NCBI RefSeq assembly: GCF_002900095.1
Contig: NZ_LLKN01000001.1
Span: forward strand, 310,001 to 374,000
Reading direction: 5' to 3'
DNA length: 64,000 bases
DNA from: Salegentibacter mishustinae
GTDB lineage: Bacteria; Bacteroidota; Bacteroidia; Flavobacteriales; Flavobacteriaceae
Both the position numbers and the translations under genes were made by a program. Below, in pieces: positions 53,601 through 63,500 of this stretch. A model generated the notes under the pieces. The model had not been told where the DNA came from. It made no database searches and saw only the letters and a program-made list of their open reading frames with translations. Each line of letters begins with the position of its first letter. The stretch's first letter is position 1.

Positions 53601-56600
53601 TCAGATCTAAGCATCGATGAAACTTCAGGGGCTATTATTCCCGCGAATAGTAATCCGGGCGATTATATAGTAAGCTATATTATTCCGGCTGCAGTTGGTT
53701 GCGAAAGTGTTGAATTGAGCACTAGTGTAAGTATAACTGCAGCACCGGAGGTTAATTTAAGCTACAATGACACCTATTTCTGTTCTTCCGATGAAAATAT
53801 CCAATCAGTAACTCTAAATGGTAGCGGAAATTATGAAAATGGAACATTCTCTGCCGGTACTGGCTTGCAAATAAATTCTGAAACTGGGGAAATTAATCCA
53901 TCAACCAGTAATCCAGGCACTTATGAGGTAACTTATACTACTCCAGAAGGCGCTGGTTGTGGAACATATAATTTCATAACCGAAATCATAATAACCGAAG
54001 CGCCAAATCCTACGATTACATATCCGGCGACAGAAGTCTGCAATTCACAAACCACAGCATTCGAGGTTGAACTTACAGGGAATGAAAATATTCAGGGTGG
54101 TACTTATTCCGCAGAGGTAGGTTTAGAGATAAACGCAATAACTGGGGCTATTAATCCGGAAAACAGCTCAGCGGGAACCTATACGGTAACCTATACTACT
54201 CCAGAGATAAATGGATGCGAGCCGGTGAAAACTGAAACAAATGTAACAATCACAGAATTGCCATCGGCAGAGATAAGCTACAACACACTTATTTGCGCTT
54301 CCGAAACTGAGTTACAGCAAGTGACCTTTAGCAGTACCGTAGGCAATTATGAAGATGGAACATTTACAGCAAGTCCCGCCGGACTCTCTATTAATGAGGA
54401 AACGGGAGCTATTAACCCAGCCGAAAGTAATCCGGGAATTTACAGCATAGCATACACTATTCCGGGACAGGGAGGATGTGAAGCAGTAATCCTAAATACT
54501 TCAGCAACTATAACAGAAGTGCCATTTGCAACGCTAAGCTATGAAAATGCAGCCCTCTGTACTTCTGTAGAGCAAGATCAACCGGTAACTTTCATAGATA
54601 CTCCGGTTGAATATCAAAAAGGGACATTCTCGGGAAGTAACGGTCTTGCCATAAACGCAGATGGCAGCATAAATCCGGCAGCCAGTACCGGCGGACCACA
54701 TACGGTATTTTACAGTATTCCTGCTGAAAATTCCTGCGAAGAAGTAGTTATAAACCTGGCGATAGAAATTTTCAAAAAACCACAGATCACTTCTCAACCA
54801 TTTAATGTTGGAATTTGCTCTACGCAACCAAGCGAGTTAAGTGTTAGCGCCATTGGGGATAACCTCAATTACCAATGGTATAAAAATGGAAATACTGTAA
54901 ATGGTGCAACTTCTGCGACGCTTAGCTTTAGCAATACTACTTCTACCAATGCCGGGGATTATTATGTGGTGGTTACAGGAGCTCAATCCTGTACCGAAGT
55001 AATTTCTGATACTGTTAGCCTAAATGTCGATGAAGATATCATAATAGAGGAACCTCAATTTCCGGTCCCAATCTGCGGCGATGGTTTTTCGGAAATTACC
55101 ATGAAATTTATCGCACACGCAAATGGCGCTCCTCTAAATTTCACCTGGTACGAAGGAAATACGCCGGTAGATGATGCTGATGCAAATATTACTATTACCA
55201 CACTACCGGCAGACGAAAATGGCATATACGAAAGCACGCTAAAAATTGTAAATATTACTACCGCATACAACGGAGATTATTATGTAGAAATCGAGGGACC
55301 TTCTGAGTTTACTTGTGCTACAGCAGTCTCCAATCCTTTTCAATTACGTTTAAATGAAGTTCCGGAAAAACCAACAGTAGAAAATTTTGAATACTGCCAG
55401 TTCGAAGAAGTTCCAGCTTTAACTGTGATTAATGGCGAAAACCTTACCTGGTATGCCTCAGAAACAGGAGATGATGCTTTTTCTGAAACTCCGGTTCCAA
55501 ATACAGATGAACCAGGTGAAACTGTTTATTGGGTTACTCAAACCCCAGATGTTTGTGAAAGTGAACGTATAGCAGTTAGTGTAACTATAAAGGAAAAACC
55601 AGCATCACCGGCAACTACGACTCTTATAGAATACTGCGAAGGAGAAACAGCAAATGCTCTTGAAGCTGTCGCCGACGGTGAAGCCGGTTTAAATTGGTAT
55701 GATGAAGAGAAAAACCTTCTTTCTGCAGCTCCAATTCCAAATACTGAAAATCCAGGAACATATACCTACTATGTCTCCCAAAGTCTTGAGGCTTGTGAAA
55801 GTGACCATGTAGAAATTACGCTTATAATTCACGAGTTACCCATTGTAACCATTACCCCTTCAGAAACCCTGGTTTGCTCAGCATCTGCCGTTACTTTAAC
55901 TGCCGAAGGAGCTGACAGTTTTATTTGGTATAACGAGGCTGAAGAGGAAATTGGAGCAACCGCCTCTCTTGAAATAAATCCGGAAATCACAACTACCTAT
56001 AAAGTTATTGGAACCGGCACAGGAAATTGCACTGCTGAAGCCGAAATCACCATTCAGCTTGACCAACCCAGTGATGCCGGAACAATTACCGGAGAAACCA
56101 ATGTATGTATTGGAAACAATTCCGGACAAGTTTCCGTTGCTGATATAAACGGAGAAGTAATTCGCTGGGAATTCTCTGAAAATAAAGGAGTAACCTGGGA
56201 AACTGTCATACAGGAAGAATCCGAAATTTCCACCATTTATTCTTACGAAAATATTATTACCACCACTGGATTCAGGGCCGTAGTGCAAAATGGTGTTTGT
56301 GAAGAAACAATTTCAGAAGCAGTTTCTATACAGGTAGACGATTATCCTATTGGCGGAGAATTAAATTTCAAAGGTTTTGACCGGTTATTTACCACCTGTC
56401 AGGATCCAGAGTTCCTGGAAGATCTTGTTCTTTCCGAACATACGGGTCAGGTTTCCGCATGGAAATACAGAACTGCTCAGGGTACTTTTCAAACCATACC
56501 GGGGGAAACCGATACTACACTTCCTTCCTCAGTAATAGCAAATTTACTTGGTAATGAAAGCCTTATTTTTCAGGCAGAAATAAAAAATGGCGCTTGTAAT

Positions 56601-59600
56601 GTACCTGTTACAAGCAGAACCGCGATTTTAAGTGTGATTTCCTCAGATATTGAGCCTGCCCCGGTAAGTGTAAGTGAAGACCTAATTTGCCTGGGAGACG
56701 AAGTTACTTTAACTGCGGAAACCGGTTATGAATCTGGTGACGGAGTAAACGACCGGGGCGATTTTGACAATGCTGCTATAGATCAACACGGGTGGAGGAT
56801 TACCAATTCCGATGGGGAGGTAGAGAATTTTGAAACCAGCGCTAATAACACCAACCCAAATATTTGGAAAAGGGTAACGCCTCGTGAATTTATCACCGCA
56901 AATCTCTCTTCTCCCTACAACACCTCCATACAAAGATTCGATCACGGTTTGGATGATGGAAACAAAGGTTTCGCACTGGTTTCAGGGAATAATACTTCGA
57001 CTATGGAAACCAATGTTTTTGCACTCGATGGCATGGATTCGGGAATTTTAACTTTTGACCAGGCCTATAATCTTACCGATGGAGCCTCCATTGAAGTTTT
57101 AATTTCAACAAATGGCGGCAATACTTATACTTCATTATATACAAACAACAATGATCCTTCAAGTGGCAATTATGATGATTTTGCCTCTGGAACACCTTCT
57201 TCCCGACCAGAAAACAAAATTGAAATCGACCTCGGAAATTATATTGGACAAAATAACCTTAGAATAAAATTCAGTTTCGTTGGAGTAAGAAATGGTGATG
57301 TGTGGGCCCTGGATAATATTATTATGCCCGATGGCCCTCAAAATGTTGGAGTACTTTGGGAAGACACCACTGATCCTGAGGCGCCTAAAATTATTGGAAC
57401 CAATAATTCAGAGCTATGGACGCCCACCGAAATTGGCTGGAATGTTTCTATAATTACTACCACTTTAGAATACACTGGTGGCTCTTGCGCTACCGCCATC
57501 AATAACGAAGAAATCAGGGTTTTTGTTTATGATCAATATACTACAACCGTAGCTGCTCAAACCGGGAGCTGTGGTGTTTATTCTGCCCAATTGAGTGCCA
57601 CGGTAACCAGTGAAACTCAGGGTGAAATCACCTCCTACCCAACAAAAGATGGATACATCGGAAAATGGGTAGTAGAAGGGCCCGAAGATTATGAATTTTC
57701 AAATATCGACCCTGAAGATGAAGTTGAACCTTTAAACAATCCGAATGCAATTTTTACTTCAGAATCCCAAAGTCCGGAGAATTATACTATCACCTGGGTA
57801 TTGGAACCAACTGAAACCGATGAGGACGGAAATTTAATAGTAAATGAAGCTTGCACACCCAATTATGAAGCTTTAGATGTGGTCTTTGAAGGCTGTATTG
57901 CCCTGAATTTCGATGGTATAGATGATTACATAGACCTGGGCGAAACTTATACCGAAAACTATAGTTTAGAAGCCTGGATTCGCCCTGAAGCTTCAACAGG
58001 CACTCTTATTAGCGGACCTAATTTTGAAATCAATATGGAAAATTTACCGGGAGGCATAAATGCTAATTCCCGCTGGTATCATATCGCTGTTTCAGGCGGA
58101 AAAATATATGTGGATGGAATAGATATGGGGAATTTCAATAGTACCAACACAGGAACCAAAACCCTAATAGGTGCCAGATGGAATGCTGAAATAAAAGAGG
58201 CTGAAAATCACTTTTCGGGCTGGATAGAAGAAGTGCGAATCTGGGAAACTGCGATTTCAGTAGATCAAATTAGGTTTATGATGAACCAGCGACTTTATAA
58301 CAATGGAACACAAATGGGTGTAGAAATACCTATGCCTGTTCCCAACGGGCTAAGCTATACCAATCTCGCAGGATACTACCAACTACTTGCGGACCCAGCA
58401 TTAGTAGCAAACGGAACAACTCCCGATCTCGCTCTTACGACGAACCCTGGCAGATTGGTAAACATGGAAACTTTTCAGGAAAACACCGCTCCCCTGCCCT
58501 ATACTTCACGCATTGATGGTCAAAACTGGGCAACCGTTAACACCTGGACACACTTCGATGTTTGGGATGCACCAAACAGCAACGGTATAAATGGAGCTCC
58601 AATTGATTGGAATATTGTTAGAACTTCCCACAATATTAATTCAGGAAATAAGAATATTCGCCTTTTAGGATTAAAATCAGAAACGGGTAAACTGGACATA
58701 TTCAACCCATCTGGAACTCACAATGAAACTAATTCCGGACAATATGTAAGCATTAGTCATTATTTAAAATTAGATGGAAGTATAGATCTCACCGGGGAAT
58801 CTCAATTACTTCAGGATATTGGAAGTATTGTTGATGCCAGCAGCTCTGGATACCTGGAGCGAGATCAACAAGGAACAGCAAATAGCTATAATTATAATTA
58901 CTGGAGCTTCCCGGTTAGTGCAGGAGTCTCCAACACTGGTGGATCAATAAGAAGTATCTTGAAGGATGGAACTGATTCCAACAATCCCCGGGATATTTCA
59001 TTTGCTAATGACCATACCTATGCCGACAATTATAATTATAACACCGGTCCCAAACGTATAAGTGCTTACTGGCTTTTTAAATTTTTTGGTACTGCCAATG
59101 TTTATGCAGAATGGAAATGGATAGGCGAAAATGGCCAGCTTAATAGTGGCGATGGGTTTACCATGAAAGGGACTTCGGGGGATGTTGCGATTTCAACTCC
59201 ACAAAACTACGTTTTTAAGGGATTACCAAATAACGGGCCCGTCACTGGGGTTAGTATTGGCTCCAACCAAAACCGTTTAATAGGAAACCCATATCCATCG
59301 GCCATTGAAGCAAAACAATTTATATTAGATAATCTTGATAAAAATACAGTGGCTGGTGCTACTAATTCCCAAAACATTTTTAACGGAGCATTATATTTCT
59401 GGGATCATTTTGGGCCCGAAAACACACATATTTTGAGGGAATATATTGGAGGTTATGCAACTATAAACCTTTCTGGGGCGGTAAGATCTGCATCTTCTAT
59501 AGACGAACGTATTAATAACGATGGCTCCTCAGGAACTAAAAGACCGGGAGAATTCGTTCCGGTTGGTCAGGGATTTTTTATCAATACTGCTTTAGATACG

Positions 59601-60434
59601 GAAATTGGTAATGGCATTATCATACAAGGAGGCACTGTTAACTTCAATAATGGTCAACGAGCATTTGTTACCGAGGTAAATCCAAATGACTCACAATTTT
59701 TAAAGCCTATTTATCCTATTAAAAGCCAAAAAGCGGTAAGGACTGAAGATTCAAGATATAAAATAAGACTGAATTTCACCTCCCCGCTTGGTTTCCAAAG
59801 ACAGATTTTAGTAACTGCTGATGCTTATACCTCAAATGGTTTTGATTTAGGTTACGATGCTCTTTTAATTGATGATATTCCTGAAGACATGTTCTGGTTA
59901 ATTCAGGATAATGAGTTTGTAATTCAGGCGGTCTCCCACTTCAATTCCGATCAGGTGTTGCCATTGGGTATTAAAATTAAAGAAGAAGGTCAATTAAAAA
60001 TTGAAGCTGGGGAAATCGACAATTACCCAGAAACTTTACCCATTTACTTAAATGACAAATTAAACGATAGTATACATAATCTTAGATCGGAAGAATATTT
60101 AGCAGTTTCAGAGCCGGGAATTTTTAATGACAGGTTTGAAATAGTATTTAGCAACAAAGAAGCTCTCGAAAATCCTGACAAGCCACCACTTAGCACCTCA
60201 TTAGATTTTGGTTATAATCATAATACAAGGGAACTCATAATTGATAATCCAGATCTTATTGATATTTCGGAAGTGCTCCTTTTTGATTTAGGGGGAAGAC
60301 TCATTCAAACTTATACGAACATTCCTGCTCAAAAAGAATATCTTATCCATATTAGGCCTATGCATACCAGCGTTTATATCATAAAATTGATTACCGAAAA
60401 TGGAAATAAGGACAAGAAGTTTATCATGGACTAA
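50700..60434 (+). CDS. Giant secreted repeat protein, T9SS substrate (adhesin-like)
   Basis: A 3244-aa protein starting at GTG (50700) with a signal peptide (LLYLLLVFSIVIVSKNGYSQ). Residues ~200-770 are PKD/Ig-like units around 80 aa with VCPGxxETYSI and WxxPxGW. Residues ~930-1360 hold about six units with GTFSA..GLxINxETGxINP. A run of Ig-like units follows, and at ~2398 a LamG/concanavalin-like domain starts (ALNFDGIDDYIDLG ... YSLEAWIRPE). The end is a T9SS type A sorting domain (VLLFDLGGRLIQTY; TSVYIIKLITENG). It is probably surface-anchored or secreted, for adhesion, gliding or glycan binding. Confidence 0.9.
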   Translation: MGKKLLLYLLLVFSIVIVSKNGYSQACPTSVSISAAEGRTICENTQVNFSASTNGGTGLNYQWQINNNNVGDNQPNYDTSALQNNDEIRVIITSNDDTNCQKISQPIKMTVNSIRQGSVVIQASENPVCPGENINFSIASISEAGNNPVYDWRVNNTSVGSSSTLNTPLNSGDLVQLFITSSNPCTDDFSSNQITISERPAAPDTPSGINGATLVCPGTSETYSISQVNNAIAYQWELPVGWSGSSNTSSITLTTGTNSGAIKVIAIGECGNSEQSIYVNVQPGAPAKPGNISGNESVCPGEEETYSINSLAKAESYEWTFPSGWGNGNIITTSIPETTIITGNSGNGLITVKALNTCGESASSSLAVNVEPGTPGVPGTITGATEVCPGTNETYSINAVNNSEEYVWNFPSSWGIPVQITTIPQVNIQTGTSGSGNITVSARNSCGTSAAQSLPVEMQDGAPTNTGAISITYSNLNDVICPGDQIEFFVPGVPEAEEYSWIIPPGWEITGSETGNSIIVNAGNYGENGEVSVVPSNFCGQGSTSTLAVSVDMPAPEIGTTEITGPAEVCSNETQLEYSIPVINYATSYEWSLPSGWVITSGENTNSIEVSASGTSGDIKVFVSNNCGESAVVSKTINSITAVPAKPLAISSNLPSTAICPPLNNVKFWIAEVPNAEEYLWSLPNGWNIVSGAGTTNITVNITANSNYSANESVSVQAVNICGESEMQTIGGIAIDDYVIADLGEDMVLCSLTNTVNLNAYVAFGSRNAKLKIERIETSSGTQINTPSGKVDNFEFIYTPTLADLSNGEVTFYLTTEKPGGACSAGKDEMTIFFREDPTATFLTENQDICENSATQINIQGTPETRIFYTENGASKSIDMDENGEAIINTGNLASTTTFELTSSQYLEEPLCENSISGTHEVIVNPVPSADLVYVQTAFCEDDTETKQVSLENTVGATANGSFSAAPSDLSIDETSGAIIPANSNPGDYIVSYIIPAAVGCESVELSTSVSITAAPEVNLSYNDTYFCSSDENIQSVTLNGSGNYENGTFSAGTGLQINSETGEINPSTSNPGTYEVTYTTPEGAGCGTYNFITEIIITEAPNPTITYPATEVCNSQTTAFEVELTGNENIQGGTYSAEVGLEINAITGAINPENSSAGTYTVTYTTPEINGCEPVKTETNVTITELPSAEISYNTLICASETELQQVTFSSTVGNYEDGTFTASPAGLSINEETGAINPAESNPGIYSIAYTIPGQGGCEAVILNTSATITEVPFATLSYENAALCTSVEQDQPVTFIDTPVEYQKGTFSGSNGLAINADGSINPAASTGGPHTVFYSIPAENSCEEVVINLAIEIFKKPQITSQPFNVGICSTQPSELSVSAIGDNLNYQWYKNGNTVNGATSATLSFSNTTSTNAGDYYVVVTGAQSCTEVISDTVSLNVDEDIIIEEPQFPVPICGDGFSEITMKFIAHANGAPLNFTWYEGNTPVDDADANITITTLPADENGIYESTLKIVNITTAYNGDYYVEIEGPSEFTCATAVSNPFQLRLNEVPEKPTVENFEYCQFEEVPALTVINGENLTWYASETGDDAFSETPVPNTDEPGETVYWVTQTPDVCESERIAVSVTIKEKPASPATTTLIEYCEGETANALEAVADGEAGLNWYDEEKNLLSAAPIPNTENPGTYTYYVSQSLEACESDHVEITLIIHELPIVTITPSETLVCSASAVTLTAEGADSFIWYNEAEEEIGATASLEINPEITTTYKVIGTGTGNCTAEAEITIQLDQPSDAGTITGETNVCIGNNSGQVSVADINGEVIRWEFSENKGVTWETVIQEESEISTIYSYENIITTTGFRAVVQNGVCEETISEAVSIQVDDYPIGGELNFKGFDRLFTTCQDPEFLEDLVLSEHTGQVSAWKYRTAQGTFQTIPGETDTTLPSSVIANLLGNESLIFQAEIKNGACNVPVTSRTAILSVISSDIEPAPVSVSEDLICLGDEVTLTAETGYESGDGVNDRGDFDNAAIDQHGWRITNSDGEVENFETSANNTNPNIWKRVTPREFITANLSSPYNTSIQRFDHGLDDGNKGFALVSGNNTSTMETNVFALDGMDSGILTFDQAYNLTDGASIEVLISTNGGNTYTSLYTNNNDPSSGNYDDFASGTPSSRPENKIEIDLGNYIGQNNLRIKFSFVGVRNGDVWALDNIIMPDGPQNVGVLWEDTTDPEAPKIIGTNNSELWTPTEIGWNVSIITTTLEYTGGSCATAINNEEIRVFVYDQYTTTVAAQTGSCGVYSAQLSATVTSETQGEITSYPTKDGYIGKWVVEGPEDYEFSNIDPEDEVEPLNNPNAIFTSESQSPENYTITWVLEPTETDEDGNLIVNEACTPNYEALDVVFEGCIALNFDGIDDYIDLGETYTENYSLEAWIRPEASTGTLISGPNFEINMENLPGGINANSRWYHIAVSGGKIYVDGIDMGNFNSTNTGTKTLIGARWNAEIKEAENHFSGWIEEVRIWETAISVDQIRFMMNQRLYNNGTQMGVEIPMPVPNGLSYTNLAGYYQLLADPALVANGTTPDLALTTNPGRLVNMETFQENTAPLPYTSRIDGQNWATVNTWTHFDVWDAPNSNGINGAPIDWNIVRTSHNINSGNKNIRLLGLKSETGKLDIFNPSGTHNETNSGQYVSISHYLKLDGSIDLTGESQLLQDIGSIVDASSSGYLERDQQGTANSYNYNYWSFPVSAGVSNTGGSIRSILKDGTDSNNPRDISFANDHTYADNYNYNTGPKRISAYWLFKFFGTANVYAEWKWIGENGQLNSGDGFTMKGTSGDVAISTPQNYVFKGLPNNGPVTGVSIGSNQNRLIGNPYPSAIEAKQFILDNLDKNTVAGATNSQNIFNGALYFWDHFGPENTHILREYIGGYATINLSGAVRSASSIDERINNDGSSGTKRPGEFVPVGQGFFINTALDTEIGNGIIIQGGTVNFNNGQRAFVTEVNPNDSQFLKPIYPIKSQKAVRTEDSRYKIRLNFTSPLGFQRQILVTADAYTSNGFDLGYDALLIDDIPEDMFWLIQDNEFVIQAVSHFNSDQVLPLGIKIKEEGQLKIEAGEIDNYPETLPIYLNDKLNDSIHNLRSEEYLAVSEPGIFNDRFEIVFSNKEALENPDKPPLSTSLDFGYNHNTRELIIDNPDLIDISEVLLFDLGGRLIQTYTNIPAQKEYLIHIRPMHTSVYIIKLITENGNKDKKFIMD

Positions 60435-60583
60435 GAAAGAATTTTCTCACAAAAAAAATGCCGGCCTTAAAAAAACCGCCTTTTAACTGGTTTTTAGATA
60501 CTTAAATCCATATTTATATTTAAATTCTTGTTAAAAGAAATTTTTTATGTGTAATTTCCCCCACTAAAAGCAATTAGTTGCCT

Positions 60584-63500
60584 ATGGGTAAAATTACTCC
60601 CCGGATTTTCTTAGCGGTTTTTATTTTCGGATTGTACCTACTTTCCGAAAACACTGTTTTGGCTAATATCAAGTATGGCCCGGAAAAACCTATTGCCGAA
60701 AAGCAAATTCAAGATAAATCATTTTTCGTAGGTTTTCTACTTGAAGAAGCACCTACAATTAATTTAGTTGAAAATTCCCAGGCTAGTTGTAGCGATAAAA
60801 GCGATGGAGTACTGAAAGTAAGTGCATCAGGCGGTGTATCTCCTTATACCTATGCCTGGTCAGGACCTAATGGTTTTACATCGTCAGGGGAAGAAATTAA
60901 TAATCTTGCACCAGGAGCATATACTGTAACTGTAACCGATACAAATGGCGAAAAAAGTTCAGAAAGTTTTAATGTAGGCTTTGAAGATAATATAGACCCC
61001 GAAGTAATTACACAGAATATTACAGTTCAACTAGATTCTAACGGAAATGCTAATATAACCACGTCTGAAATTGATAATGGCTCTAGTGATGCCTGTGGAA
61101 TTCAGGATTTATCTCTGGATATAACCACCTTTGATTGCGGTAATGTGGGAACTAATACGGTTAGGTTAACCGCTACCGATGAAAATGGAAATACAGCTTC
61201 GGAAACTGCCACCGTTACCGTTGAAGATAATATTGCTCCTGAAGTAATCACCCAAAATATTACCGTACAGTTAGATACCGATGGAGAGACCAATATAACC
61301 ACTGCTCAGATTAACAATGGTTCGAACGATGCCTGTGGAATTCAAAATCTTAGTTTAGATAATAGCAGTTTTAATTGTTCCAATATTGGGAACAATACTG
61401 TTACCCTAACCGCTACCGACGAAAATGGAAATACAGCTTCGGAAACGGCTATCGTTACTGTGGAAGACAAAGTTGCTCCTGAAGTAATTACCCAAAACAT
61501 TACCGTACAGTTAGATGCCAACGGAAAGGCCAGTATAACCACTACTCAGATTGACAATGGTTCGAACGATGCCTGCGGAATCCAAAATCTTAGTTTAGAT
61601 AACAGCAGTTTTAATTGCTCCAATATTGGTAACAATACCGTTACCCTTACCGCTACTGATGAAAATGGAAACTCAACTTCAGAAACGGCTATCGTTACTG
61701 TGGAAGACAAAGTTGCTCCTGAAGTAATTACCCAAAACATTACCGTAGAGTTAGATGCCAACGGAAAGGCCAGTATAACCACTGCTCAGATTGACAATGG
61801 TTCGAACGATGCCTGTGGAATCCAAAATCTTAGTTTAGATACCAGCAGTTTCGATTGCTCCAATATTGGTAACAACACCGTTACCCTTACCGCTACCGAC
61901 GAGAATGGAAATTCAGCTTCAAAAACAGCTACCGTTACCGTAGATGATAATATAAATCCTGAAACGCCAACAATACCTGCCCTTGAATGGACGTGCGAAG
62001 ATGAAATCATCAATTTCCCGACTACTACCGATAATTGTAACGGAGAAATAACCGGAACTACCTCCGATCCATTAAGTTATGACACCTATGGAACTTTTAT
62101 TATTACCTGGAAATTTACCGATGATTCAGAAAATTCTGTTACAGCCACACAAGAAATTATAATTCCTGAACCCACAGTAGAAATTCCGGCCATAAATAAC
62201 AGCGCATTCTGTAATACAGAAATAGTTCCTGAAATTAATTTCTCAGGAGCAAATGCTACCTCGTATCAATGGTCTTACCAAAAAAATAGTAGCACAGATA
62301 TTGGCCTGCCTTCAAGCGGGACCGGTAATATCGCTGCTTTTACTGCTAAAAACAATAGTAGCGATCCGGTAGTTGTTGATTTTACAGTAGTCCCCTTTGG
62401 TGGAAACTGTCAGGGTAAAGAAAAAAAATTCCAAATAACTATTAATCCAACCCCAACTATTACTAAGCCTGAAAATATAGTAGTTTGCGCAGGAGAAACA
62501 ATAGACAAAATAAATTTTCCAGGAGCTTCAGTTTCAGGAACTAGTAGAGTTTGGATTAACGATAATACCAGCATAGGTCTTTCGGCTAGCGGACAAGGTA
62601 ATATTGAAAGCTTTACAGCTACTAATAGCACAACCCAAAGCATTACAGCGACTATAACCTTAACTCCCACCGCAAATAATTGCGAGGGGATTTCCGAAAC
62701 CTTTACTATTGAAGTAAAACCAAATCCAGAACTAGAAATCCTGGAGATACCTGAGCTTTGTAATGGGGTGCCAACTGAAGCAATTCCTATAAATGGAAAT
62801 TTTAACGGAATTACTTATGATATTTCTGGTGGTGCATCTATAGGTCTTTCCAATAAATCTGGTGTTGCTGAAATTCCGGTTTTTACTCCGATAAATAATA
62901 CAGAATCGCTTTTAAATGCCACTATAAAAATCACTCCTAAAGATAATGGTTGCATTGGGGAGACAGTAGAAGTTCCAATAACCGTAAAACCTAGTCCGGT
63001 GGTAAACACCTCCTATACCAAGCAAATTTGCTCTGAAGCACAAACTGACCTTTTAATATCCAGTCCGGTAGCGAACACGAGTTATACCTGGACAGTTGAT
63101 GCTCCAACAGCTATAACAGGCGCCGAAGATGGTAATTTCGAAATTGCTGATGAAAAATTGATTCAGCAACAATTAGTTAATAACTCTTCTACATCGCAGA
63201 TAGTTACTTATAATATCACCCCAGAAGCTGATGGTTGTACCGGAACTACTATTCCTGTTAAGATCACAGTTAATCCAACTCCCGAATTTGAAATAAACTT
63301 ACCTAATTGTCCTGAGTCTATAGACCTTACAGATCCAACAATTAAAAATAATTCTTCCCTTAACTATACTTACTGGGAAGATGAGGATGCTACAATAGAA
63401 ATAAATAACCCTACCGAGCTAAGCCTTGGAACTTATTATATAAAAGGACAAAGCGATGCAGGTTGCGCTCTTATAAAAGAGGTAATTGTTGATAAGATTA

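Noticed and set aside
61102-63009. Series of 60-90-aa minus-strand frames in the second giant gene
   Set aside because: They repeat with the 240-bp unit and are antisense shadows of the plus-strand repeats.
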